From the NCBI GenBank assembly GCA_963781785.1, contig CAWAHD010000001.1, positions 1,116,001 to 1,180,000 on the forward strand: a stretch of 64,000 nt of DNA, given 5' to 3'. This DNA is from CAWAHD01 sp963781785. Lineage in GTDB: Bacteria > Planctomycetota > Planctomycetia > Isosphaerales > Isosphaeraceae. Position 1 is the stretch's first letter, and each line of letters starts with the position of its first letter. Shown here piece after piece: positions 48,343 to 57,000 of this stretch. The notes under the pieces are model-generated. The model saw nothing but the letters and a program-made list of their open reading frames with translations, did not search any database and was not told the DNA's origin. The position numbers and the translations under genes were made by a program.

Positions 48343-49227
48343 TCAACCTTCTTCCTGATGCACAGGCGGGAATAATTCAGTGAGCGACGACCGGAACTCA
48401 TCCAACTGCAATTCGGGGCGATAGTAGGGACTTTCCCGCAGCCGCAAGATCCCTTTACTCGTTGGCCCAGAGAAATACTCAGCCACCAGTCCACACGCTT
48501 CAGCAATCTTCGGCACGTCCTCGTTCTCGTTGCGAAGCGCCTTCGCCTGTTCCCATTCAACCTCAGTGGTAGTCGCCAGAATCGTATAGATGTCTAAAGC
48601 GTGATAGCTGCCGTTGTCTTTGCGCACGTCGTCAATCCGATCTCGAAAAGCAAACAGTTTCATCAGCACAAATGTGAAGGGATGAGGCAGGAAAACCGTC
48701 GCAGAACATGGTGTGCCATGACTTGTATTGCCGTCGATCTTGACCGGCAAGAGACGCTCTTCGAGAGTCACGGCTTCTTCAGTAGGGTGCGCGTGCAGGC
48801 CGACGGACCTCCTCGGTTTGATTCTCCGCGAGTCCATACGCACCGCGTGCGGCGGAAAGCTGTGGCGAGGCCCTGTGAGCAGGTCGATCTTGATGCTGCC
48901 TTCATGGCCGCCTGTGGGCCCAGGTTTGGCGAATTGATAATACTTCGCCGTTTCGATGACTTCGTATCCCAGCCGTTTGATCGCCGCTGACAGCGGCTCA
49001 AGTTTTTCGCTTTCGGTCAATAACTCCGCACGAAGAAAAAGGTCCAGATCGTTTGTTGCCCTGACCTCGGGCCATTGCAGCAGTAGGGTTCGATCGCCCG
49101 TTTTTCGAACGCGTTCCCGCTTGAGGTAAACCCCGTACCCGCCTCCGACGATCAGCCTCAAATCGTCGTCGCGCGTTTCGTGCAACAGATCGAGAAGGGC
49201 TGTCTGGAGGTCGGGCATGGTGATCAT
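48343..49227 (-). CDS. AbiEii-like nucleotidyltransferase toxin
   Basis: A 294-residue NTase-fold protein: LIVGGGYGVYLKRE, then ATNDLDLFL (the Asp pair), and KIDLLTGPRHSF (third Asp). Related to AbiEii/AbiGii toxins of type IV toxin-antitoxin systems. Its ATG at 49227 overlaps the upstream antitoxin stop as ATGA and has GAAGGA 8 nt before it, which favours this start over the ATG at 49236. It is followed by pglZ 3 bp later. Targets of this family are tRNA or nucleotides; which applies here is not known. Confidence 0.75.
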   Translation of the reverse strand: MITMPDLQTALLDLLHETRDDDLRLIVGGGYGVYLKRERVRKTGDRTLLLQWPEVRATNDLDLFLRAELLTESEKLEPLSAAIKRLGYEVIETAKYYQFAKPGPTGGHEGSIKIDLLTGPRHSFPPHAVRMDSRRIKPRRSVGLHAHPTEEAVTLEERLLPVKIDGNTSHGTPCSATVFLPHPFTFVLMKLFAFRDRIDDVRKDNGSYHALDIYTILATTTEVEWEQAKALRNENEDVPKIAEACGLVAEYFSGPTSKGILRLRESPYYRPELQLDEFRSSLTELFPPVHQEEG

Positions 49228-50333
49228 CGCGAGCATCCTTCCAGGCGGTTGAGCAGGAAGCTCCGCACTTGTTCGGCCGTATCGCGGTCGCGCTTATCTC
49301 CAGCCGCGAGCTCCAGGTAGGTTTGCACCGGGGAGGTCCAGACGAAGCCGTTTTCGTCGCGAGCGTCGAAATAGACCGATTGCGTCTCGGTCTCCAAGAG
49401 TTCAAGGTTGGGAAACCGATCATCTTCTTTCCCGGGTAATCGCTCCAAGATCGGTGCGCTGCGCGGGCAATACACCGACAGCATGTCATCGCGTTGCATG
49501 ACTGCGTAGCGCGAGACTGAAGTCAAGCCGGTCGCCACGACTGGAGCTATTGCAACGTCGGATCGTTCGCGAATGACGCGAGTGAGCTCATCGCGTCCAC
49601 AATCGACCTTCATGCGGACCCGGTTGGTCACGAGAGGCTTCTCGTAGTTTTGGCTTAGCCGATCAAGCAACTTGTCTGCCTGCAAAAGTCGGACGCCATC
49701 GCGGCGGTCGACGATCAAGTCGTCCTCCATTCCTTTGAGCGCCTTCGACACCGTGCCGAAGCTCATCGGCGTCTTGCCCCAGCGCGTGACGAGCATATTG
49801 CGCGCGTTCACTTCTTCGAGTAGATCCTGAACCTCCGCGTACGACGGCTTTGCCAGGAGCGCTCTGCCGACCATGGATGTGTTCTTGCGGTAGACATTCT
49901 TGATGGCCGAGTAGCTAGGGAACTGGTTTTTTGCGCCGTTTCGATACACCGAGAACCGACCGGGCACAACGACCACACCGTTGCCGCAGAGGTCGACGCC
50001 ACTGAGACCTTTTTTCTCGAGCTCGGCGAGCTGGGTGTCGCGAAGGTAGGGCATCACGATGAGCGGTAAGCACCCCGGGGGCGCCGTGGTGTCGAGGGCG
50101 CGACGAACCGATTCTTCAAATGCCTTGGGTGTCGACACCGACTTGCATTCGACGACGAAAACCGCCCGTTCGTTGGCCCAACGCCCCTCAACCATCAGGT
50201 CCCACGGGAGATTTCGGGCGGCTGCTCCCGCGTTTCCGACGGGCGCAAAGCGCAATGGTGGCAGCTCGAGCCGGCCAGTTCGCAGCCGGTCGATCACCTC
50301 TTTCTCGGTCGGTGGTTTCCGGATTTGTTCCAT
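49224..50333 (-). CDS. AbiEi-like antitoxin and autorepressor
   Basis: A 369-residue protein. The first 130 residues have a restriction-endonuclease-like FVVECKSVSTPKAFEESV. The middle has a winged-helix pattern (SYAEVQDLLEEVNARNMLV, then TPMSFGTVSKALKGMEDDLI). The C-terminal part is of the kind seen in type IV AbiEi antitoxins. In AbiE systems the antitoxin binds inverted repeats in its own promoter. A nested palindrome touches this start codon (50333-50368), which supports that role. It is coupled to the AbiEii-like gene by ATGA. The 120-residue leader is longer than in classical AbiEi, so it may be a variant. Confidence 0.7.
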   Translation of the reverse strand: MEQIRKPPTEKEVIDRLRTGRLELPPLRFAPVGNAGAAARNLPWDLMVEGRWANERAVFVVECKSVSTPKAFEESVRRALDTTAPPGCLPLIVMPYLRDTQLAELEKKGLSGVDLCGNGVVVVPGRFSVYRNGAKNQFPSYSAIKNVYRKNTSMVGRALLAKPSYAEVQDLLEEVNARNMLVTRWGKTPMSFGTVSKALKGMEDDLIVDRRDGVRLLQADKLLDRLSQNYEKPLVTNRVRMKVDCGRDELTRVIRERSDVAIAPVVATGLTSVSRYAVMQRDDMLSVYCPRSAPILERLPGKEDDRFPNLELLETETQSVYFDARDENGFVWTSPVQTYLELAAGDKRDRDTAEQVRSFLLNRLEGCSR

Positions 50334-50368
50334 TTTCCTGTTCTGGAAAATAACATATTCCAGGAAAA
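50333..50368. promoter_or_regulatory. Nested palindrome, probable AbiEi operator
   Basis: Outer arms TTTTCCTG (50333-50340) and CAGGAAAA (50361-50368); inner arms CTGGAA (50343-50348) and TTCCAG (50358-50363). It overlaps the ATG of the AbiEi-like gene at 50331-50333 and is AT-rich in GC-rich surroundings. It is likely an operator that the antitoxin binds, which would control the abiEi, abiEii, pglZ and brxL transcript. Confidence 0.65.
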
Positions 50369-50562
50369 CTCACCACCCGTTGTGGTCCAATCTGCGCGCG
50401 GCACGACGTACCTGATGCTGTAGTCTAAATCGTGACAAGCACTTGCGTCGTTTTCCCGATTTCGACCAATTGCCAGGCTGGGAAAACCGTCGAATTCAGG
50501 AAACCCAACGCCCAGCCTGCGGCTATACTCGCCGTGGTGACCGATGGGACATTCTGAGCCCC

Positions 50563-50615
50563 GGGGGGGGCGGGCGTCTCGCCCGCCGTCTGGCGGCCGG
50601 GACGGCCGCCCCCCC
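50563..50615. repeat. GC-rich double hairpin
   Basis: First stem GGCGGGCG (50569-50576)-TCT-CGCCCGCC (50580-50587). Second stem GGCGGCC (50592-50598) and GGCCGCC (50604-50610). G and C runs outside (50563-50570, 50609-50615) could close an outer stem. It resembles a REP-type double hairpin. Confidence 0.7.
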
Positions 50616-50726
50616 GACAACCGCGAAAGGTCTCTCTGCAGGCCGCTCACACTATAACGTCCTCTGGCGAGGCTGCCTGCCGCCGATCTGTGCCGGTTCA
50701 AGAACAAATGGCGGGCAAACCGGATT

Positions 50727-50775
50727 AATCGCGCCCGCGCGATTTGGAATCACGCGAGCGCGATTTCGCGCGATT
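50727..50775. repeat. GCGCGATT iterons
   Basis: AATCGCGC at 50727-50734 (inverse orientation), then GCGCGATT at 50737, 50758 and 50768. Spacing is 21 and 10 bp, which would put sites on one face of the helix. Possible protein-binding cluster. Confidence 0.5.
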
Positions 50776-50777
50776 AG

Positions 50778-50906
50778 TTAAGGGGCGTTGGTCGTGGCGC
50801 GCTCCTCTCCAGTTCGACGTAACGTATGGCCGCTTACGAGGTTCTTCAGCGGCCGGCTAGCCTGATCTTCGCTGATCCGGCACAGTTCTGCCGCGTGTTT
50901 CCGCAT
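50778..50906 (-). pseudogene. Remnant of a winged-helix gene
   Basis: A 42-residue frame from the ATG at 50906, reading MRKHAAELCRISEDQASRPL. It has the pattern of a recognition helix in a DNA-binding domain (ELCRISEDQASRPLKNL). It is too short to be a full protein and may be the fragment of a lost regulator. Confidence 0.3.
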
Positions 50907-50936
50907 TGAGCTAACTACCAAAGCCCGTGGGTATCA

Positions 50937-50981
50937 TTAGTGACGAACCACAGGAACGCGCGTGTCGAGCAGCAGCCTCAC
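50937..50981 (-). pseudogene. VapC-like toxin remnant
   Basis: After the antitoxin stop, GTG at 50981 opens VRLLLDTRVPVVRH and stops at once. RLLLDT is the start of a PIN-domain toxin. Only 14 codons remain. The GTGA overlap with the antitoxin is the usual coupling. Confidence 0.5.
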
Positions 50982-51211
50982 GGCATGTACTCCTCGAAAT
51001 CCTTCAGATGCTCGTCGTCCTCGACTGCGAGAGTGATCATCCCCTTGCAGTTTCCGGGCAAGCGCGGTCTCCCCTCTGAGGAGCGTTGGCCGACCAGCTT
51101 CGCAACCGGCTGTTGGTTTTGCGTCAGAACGATTTCCCCGCCGGGCGCAGGCTGCCTATCAGCTCGGCCAGTTTGGCCTGCGCTTCTTCGACGGTGACGG
51201 TTGCGGACATC
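50978..51211 (-). pseudogene. Phd/YefM-family antitoxin, frameshifted
   Basis: From ATG 51211 the sequence reads MSATVTVEEAQAKLAELIGS, and after a one-base break at about 51145 GEIVLTQNQQPVAKLVGQR to DEHLKDFEEYMP. Joined it is a Phd/YefM-type antitoxin of about 77 residues. The break is in a C/G run (CCCGGCGGGG) and fits a one-base loss. Its toxin partner downstream (50937-50981) is reduced to 14 codons, so the pair is dead whatever the frame. Confidence 0.65.
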
Positions 51212-51422
51212 GATAATCCTCCACTGTATCTCGGTCGCTGTACGGCGCCATTTCGCGTTGCGCGGCCAAACCGAGCAATGTGGGCGAGAGCGCATGCACC
51301 GTCCCGACGACACGGAGTTTCAGGTCATTCTACAAAACCGTGTCAGGGCTCATGGCTCGTTCCACCTTGCGGTCTTCTCCGCGCCGGCCACGGCCGGGAG
51401 GGGCTACCCATCCACTCCATCG

Positions 51423-52163
51423 TCACGGTCGTCTTGATTCATGTCCTCTGACCACGGTTCCCGACGTTCGTAGGCGGTCCAGCAACCGTTGGGCCTGGGG
51501 AACAGCAATACGACACTCCCGTGCTAATCCCGGAGCTGTCGCTCGGGGATATGATCTCAGGTATCCCTTCGCTTGCTTCTCGACAGCTCGCGCGATCAAG
51601 GGCGCGTGGGCGTTCAGGAAGTCAAAAGTCATTTGGTCCTCACTGTACCCGATGAACCAGTGCTGCCGTTGGCGCACAACGGCCTCGCCGTCGATGAGGT
51701 CAAGGCGACGAAGGGTCGCCTCGGCTACCTCGCGGAGGGCGCCGGGAATCTCGTGGGTGGCAATCAGTTGAAGCGACGGCAGAATCACTTCAAACCAGTG
51801 GTCCTCGACTTCAAAGGGATCCAGGCGCGCGTCGACGTCCATGTCCTTCTTCCTGCTGTTTAGCCGTTGCTGAGCGAAGCGGAAGTTCGCCCAATCGTAA
51901 GGATCGCCTCCCCGCTCGATGCTAACGAAATGGTCGACGGTCCCCCCTGGCTCGTAGATGCAACTGTAGGCGCATAGACTGAGGAATGCGTCCTGCAACT
52001 GCGGCAGAAAATCCGTCCAGTAGTTGGGCGGCCGCAGCTTTCTTCCCCTCGGGTCGCGCGTTTTCCGCCAGTGCGAGCCCCTTCTACTAATCCATGCGAG
52101 GCCTCGTCTTCGGCAGCGTTCCTCGTATTCACCCGGAGCCGGTCGTCGCTCGAATCGCATCAT
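51423..52163 (-). CDS. Septu PtuB-like HNH nuclease
   Basis: A 246-residue protein. The HNH core is YEPGGTVDHFVSIERGG (His in VDHF), YDWANFRFAQQRLN (Asn in NFRF) and SRKKD. PtuB proteins of the Septu defence system have this layout and depend on an ATPase partner. The start at 52163 overlaps the ATPase stop as ATGA, so the two are coupled. It uses normal codons and has no export signal. Its target is not known; in Septu the nuclease acts on phage DNA or RNA. Confidence 0.75.
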   Translation of the reverse strand: MMRFERRPAPGEYEERCRRRGLAWISRRGSHWRKTRDPRGRKLRPPNYWTDFLPQLQDAFLSLCAYSCIYEPGGTVDHFVSIERGGDPYDWANFRFAQQRLNSRKKDMDVDARLDPFEVEDHWFEVILPSLQLIATHEIPGALREVAEATLRRLDLIDGEAVVRQRQHWFIGYSEDQMTFDFLNAHAPLIARAVEKQAKGYLRSYPRATAPGLARECRIAVPQAQRLLDRLRTSGTVVRGHESRRP

Positions 52164-53483
52164 GGCTTGCCCGCTTTGACGTGCACGATCCACCTCGGCC
52201 AGAAAGGATCCAGTCCGGCGAGAACTCGTACAAGCTCGCGGTGAATTTGGTCCTTGGTTCGGAGCGACTTGGGGAGCTTCGTTCGATCGCCACGCATGAA
52301 CGCCTCGGCCACCTCGATCGCGTCCTCCGCCTCTTTGGAGCGAGCTTGGCGTAAACCAAAGATATCCGAAGTAAGCCATCCTACCGCGTCACCGTGCATC
52401 GCCCAGGGGAGCTTTCGAAGCGAGACATCGGTGGCACCCTCGTCGAGCTCGAACAAGAACAGGGAATCGGCCTCTTCGTCAAAGTGCGGCTCCATGGAGG
52501 CCAGGACCAATGGAGAGTGGGTCGTCGCCAGGATCTGCAAGTCGCCCCGCAGGTCCAGCGCGTTTCCCACCTCGAGGACTGATGGCAGCAGTGTGCGCTG
52601 CCAACGAGGATGCAGGTGTGTCTCGACCTCATCAATCAAAAGTACAATGCGACCGGCCGGCTCCTGACCCCGCAATTGGGACGCCCTCTTGTGTTCGACC
52701 CACGCCCACGTCAACAGATAGGCGAGACTCACGATTCGCTTCATTCCCGCCGACGCATGCACCACCGGGACGTGGCCGTAGGGCATTTTCAACGTTGGAA
52801 CATCCCTGACGTCGGTAGCCGAAAGCCGAACGGAGTCACCGATTCCGACCGGTTCTCGTGGGTTGCCTGCAAGCTTGTTGACGAGTCGATTGAGCACCTC
52901 GAATGGAGAATCCGCGGGGCCACTGCCTCCCTTTGCCCTACCTCGCGCCCTCTGGGTCTGCTCAACGGAATGCTGAACCTCCCAAAGAGCCCAGTCCCGG
53001 ACCAATCCGTTGCAAAGAGTTTGGCCTGCGTGCTCCAGCCCATTCCAGAGCGTGTCCGGCGAGAATTGAAATGGCCGCGTACGCCAGTCCCAAGCCGAAT
53101 CGCCTTTTTTCCAGTCGCTGCGCCGGATCCCAAACGGAAAAGCCACCGTCAACCCGTGCGTAAATGACCAAGCCGGGCATGACGGGGCGCGCCTTCGCGC
53201 GTATCCACTCTTGCTGATCGAAGCTAAAGGGGATTGTGCTCAATTTCTTCGCGGGGCCCTTTCTTCCGGCCAAGCAAAACTGTATCCGCGGATGCACACC
53301 TTCCCGACGACTTGGCCACGCGGGAAGGGTCGCCCAGTTGCCAGTCAGTGCCCACCATGCGATGTCGAGAATGAACGATTTCCCGAGGCCGTTATCACCC
53401 GTGAAGATGTTGAGCCGGTTCGACAATTCGATGTCGAAAGTTGGAGCCGGTCCCAAACCTTGCAACCGGAGGCTCGTCAGCAT
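52160..53483 (-). CDS. Septu PtuA-like AAA ATPase, frame broken once
   Basis: ABC/SMC-type ATPase of about 440 residues: Walker A FTGDNGLGKSFILD near residue 35, Walker B IVLLIDEVETHLHP, and the LATTHSPLVLASM sensor or H-loop. It begins MLTSLRLQGLGPAPTF at 53483 with AGGAA 8 nt before the ATG. The frame changes at about 53110-53120 between VWDPAQ and DWKKGDSAWDWR (one-base gain or loss of two; adding CG in AGCGACTGG restores it). The coupled HNH gene and the HicAB pair 34 bp upstream place it in the BREX accessory region. It may be a sequence error or an inactivating mutation. Confidence 0.75.
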
Positions 53484-53517
53484 GAGACGATTCCTTTCTC
53501 CCGCGTCGCCTCGCGGC

Positions 53518-53754
53518 TCATCGCGCTTCCACGAGCAAACGATGTTTGGGCTTCGGCACGCGGAGCCCCAGCTTCCGCAGGCTTTCCAGGTGCAGGTCGA
53601 GAGCCTCGCACGCATTGGCGAACGCTTCGGACAACGTATCGCCACTGGTGATGATCTCGGGAAAGTCTGCGAAGTCAACCGTGAAGATCGGGTCGGAGGG
53701 CTGATACTGAATCGTGAAGACATACCCTAAGTATTCGTGGATCGTTCGTTTCAT
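53518..53754 (-). CDS. hicB: HicB-type antitoxin
   Basis: A 78-residue HicB-like protein, the antitoxin to HicA: FTIQYQPSDPIFTVDFADFP, then SEAFANACEALDLHLESL. It is shorter than HicB with a DNA-binding tail, so it may not repress its own operon. Its ATG overlaps the hicA stop (ATGA), the normal hicA-hicB order and coupling. The ptuA start is 34 bp further on. Confidence 0.85.
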   Translation of the reverse strand: MKRTIHEYLGYVFTIQYQPSDPIFTVDFADFPEIITSGDTLSEAFANACEALDLHLESLRKLGLRVPKPKHRLLVEAR

Positions 53755-53987
53755 AGCCCGAGTACCCTCAAAAGTTTGCGAACGTCTTGCGCATGGCACG
53801 TCTTGCGACCGCCGTGTGGCCGCACGATCGTCAGCACTCTGCCATCGGCATGGTGATACGTGCGATGACTGCCGCGGCTGTTGAACAAAACGAAACCGGC
53901 GCGCCGCAGCAAGGTTTCGACCTCGCGAAAGCGAATGTTCGCCGGCGACCGGCGCATCTTGTCGACCAGATCTTCGGTCCGACTCAC
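53751..53987 (-). CDS. hicA: HicA-type toxin (mRNA interferase)
   Basis: A 78-residue protein with a double-stranded RNA-binding-like fold. The catalytic His is in NSRGSHRTYHHADG, and IVRPHGGRKTCHAQDVRKLL forms the end. HicA toxins cleave mRNA. Start ATG at 53987. It lies about 107 bp after pglX, first of the accessory genes, so it would be transcribed with the BREX front half. Confidence 0.87.
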   Translation of the reverse strand: MSRTEDLVDKMRRSPANIRFREVETLLRRAGFVLFNSRGSHRTYHHADGRVLTIVRPHGGRKTCHAQDVRKLLRVLGL

Positions 53988-54093
53988 GCGCGTCTCCCCT
54001 CATTGTCACACTCGCCCGCAGGCACGGCAAGCCACGGGAAATTGGCCTCCTGCAGTCGTTTCAAGATTGCGTCGATGAACGCGCCCGGTAGGT

Positions 54094-57000
54094 TCAATGG
54101 ACCAGCCCCTTCTCACGCAGTTGCTTCCCAATCGACGACCATTCGTACTCGCCCTTCATGAGGTCGTCCCAGTAGGTTTTGGCTTCCTTCCAGGGGACGA
54201 GTTCCCAGAGCGGGGCGATGTTCAGCACCACACCGTCGTTGAGGTCAGGCTCAAGGCCAAGGTTAGCGGCCCGGCGGAGCTTGTCCTCGAAGTCCCGAAG
54301 TTCGGAGCGGAAGTCTTCCTGACGTTCGACCTCCTTGGCGAGTCGCCTCGCCTCTTTACCCGATTCGCCTGCTGCGGCCTTCTGGCTTTGAAGCGCTTGG
54401 AGTCGGCTGGATTCCAGGCGAATCTTTGGTTCGACGTAGTTCACCAGCGCCTTGAAGAGCTGGTCTTTGTCGAGTCGGTGGTAGTACAGCCACAGAGCGT
54501 AGTTTCTTTTGGACGATTGGAGCAGCCAGTAAATGGGAGCCTTGCGGCGGCTCTTGTCGTACCGCTCGATGTGCATCGGCCAGAACCCTCGCTCGCTCGT
54601 CGCTCGAAAAAACTGTCGAAGGTCTGGTACACCTACGTCATGACAGAATCTCATTTCAAACGTTTCGGCCGCTTCGGCGAGTGTTAATCGCTCAATTACG
54701 TTTCGCACGCATGTCACGATGTCTCGTGCGGACGCGGAGTCATCAATAAGAACCCCATCCGCAGCGATAGGACACTCTTCGCCGTCTGACTGCCTCAGCA
54801 TTGCGGGTGGCTCACCCGGAATTGGATCCAGAAGGGCGTACTCCTGCGCCAAGCCCGAATTCAGTGACCAACGACCAAAGCAACAACCGACAGCGAACGA
54901 GAGCAAGTCATCCTTCATCGGAATGAACAGCGCAGGTACATCGGGCGGAGTGCAGCGCAGGGTTTCGCGAACTTTGTCGTCGAGTTTCATGTCATCGAAA
55001 ATACAATCGTCGATTGCCGAATATGGCAATGCGTAATGATCGGCGGTCTTGGCTTCTTGAAGCACGCACTTCGGACGTTGAAAGAACCTCGAGGTTTCGT
55101 CAAAGCAAAGGTCCTTCCACTGGCTTTCCGCGAATCTTCTTGCCAGACACTCAAGCGTCGACCGGGCCGTGTCGGAAAACTGCGGTACAGGCAAGAGCCC
55201 AATTGATCCACTTTGCTTGTGTAGGCCGGTTGTCGATTCCACAATTCGGCGCACCAACGAGCTATTCAGGTATGCGAGCAAGAACCAAATGTCTTCGTTT
55301 CGATGTGGAATGATCGCCTTTCCCTCACGAGTCGGAATCGCATCTGCTGACAATACCGCCACATTGAAAACAGAGGATTGCTTGGGGAAAGATAGACCAG
55401 GACTAAAATATATCTCTGCATGTTTTTGGTCATAGGCTTTGAACCCGTCGGGGTAGCCGCTGGCGGTTAGCATCGTTCCGTCAGGGAGCGTCCAGTCTGC
55501 TACGCCTGCATCCTCACGAGAGAACGGAGAAAAGTCGCCACCATTGCACAGCGTTCGCCAACGCCTTCGTTCGCCAATGCTTCCGCGTGGGATCTCAAAC
55601 CATACCCTGTACGTGCGAAACGCCTTATTCGATCCGAGTCCTCTCGGAAGCACAGCGATATCGGCGAGTGTCCTTTCGCGAACGAACATGTCGAGAATGA
55701 CCTGCGGCAGCGAATAAGCAAAAACATGATTTGGGATGTGACGGAAGTGGCTGTCAGTTAGCACCTTGACTTGCGGCATTTTAGCGTCACTGAAGCCACT
55801 TAATATAACCGCAGGTTTTTCATCGGCCTCCCGTACATCAAGAAACAGGTGGTCGGAGATGCCACGATTAGCGACCACGTAGGCAGCCACTTGTACGTCT
55901 GCAGTGTCAAGAACCCCCCAGCCCAAGTCAACTGCGACCATTAGGGACCAATGCGAGCCAAGGATTCTGCGTCGATAATCCTTGAAAGAGTCTTGCACGA
56001 AAAACGTTCGGTCGGTAATTGCCCCTACGAAACCGACACAATTCTCAAGGGCGCGGAGAACGAATGCTGGGTACAGGTTGCTTGCAGCATCCTCGTCAAG
56101 CACCGCTGCTGTGCTCGCAGTGGCAGAGCCAAAGGGAGGGTTCATCACCACAACGTCGAAGCGCCTATGACATAGGTCCACAAAAGCGAAGCCCCTTACC
56201 GCGTCATCTGCGAAGAGCCGTCGTTCGAGTTGACGCCCGTTATGGTCGTTCTCTGCGTAATCGCGAAGGGCCTCCACGACCCTGGCTTCAGCCTGCTCGA
56301 AGAACTGGGCACTGGTGATCCCCGAGAGGTCGAACCGTCGCTGCAACATTACTCGTTCGTCGTCTGGATTGTCGGGTTCGAACATGCGCCTTTGAACCGC
56401 GATCGGACGAGCCAGCCATTGCTTTCTCGCTTGAACGACGGCGTCACGAATATCTTCCTCGATCTTAAGGAGCGACCCCGCCTCGCCCGCGAGCTTCATC
56501 TTGTCGAAGACGGTCTCGACCAGTTGCGCGAGCAGCCTCGGCTCCAATCGACCAACGAACTCTTTGAGAATGTGCTCCTCGCCCGGCATCGGCTCTGCAC
56601 AGACCAGGTTCGATCGGGTGATCTTGGGCCGCTCTTTCCTGGATCCCATCTCCTGATAGGCCCGCTGGCAACGGAGCCAGAGTGCGAGAGCTGCGATCTG
56701 ACTGGCCCGCAAGTCGATGTCGATCCCGTACAGGTTGTGGGCGAGGATCAGGCGGGGAAGATCTCGCCGCAAGTCTTCCAGCCTACGGTAATCCTTGCGA
56801 AGCGCCGGACCGAGATCGGCATCGGCGTAGGCTTCCTCGTAAATGGTGAGGAGCAGGTCGAAGCAGTACAGCAGGAAGTGACCGCTACCGCAGGCAGGGT
56901 CGAGAATCTTCAATTCGCGCGGGTCTTTCTTCGGGCGGTGCGGGATGTGGACGGAGAGCTTGACCAGTTCTTCCGGCGAGAGGTCGTTCCGATCTACGGT

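Larger units (their letters stand above)
50369..50777. other. Gene-free regulatory or scar region
   Basis: About 400 bp with no gene, carrying a GC-rich double hairpin (50563-50615) and GCGCGATT repeats (50727-50775). It separates the AbiE, pglZ and brxL run from the decayed VapC/Phd and ptuB side. Confidence 0.5.

Noticed and set aside
51423..53483. Retron with ATPase and HNH effectors
   Set aside because: There is no reverse transcriptase and no msr/msd-like inverted repeat beside the pair; Septu fits better.
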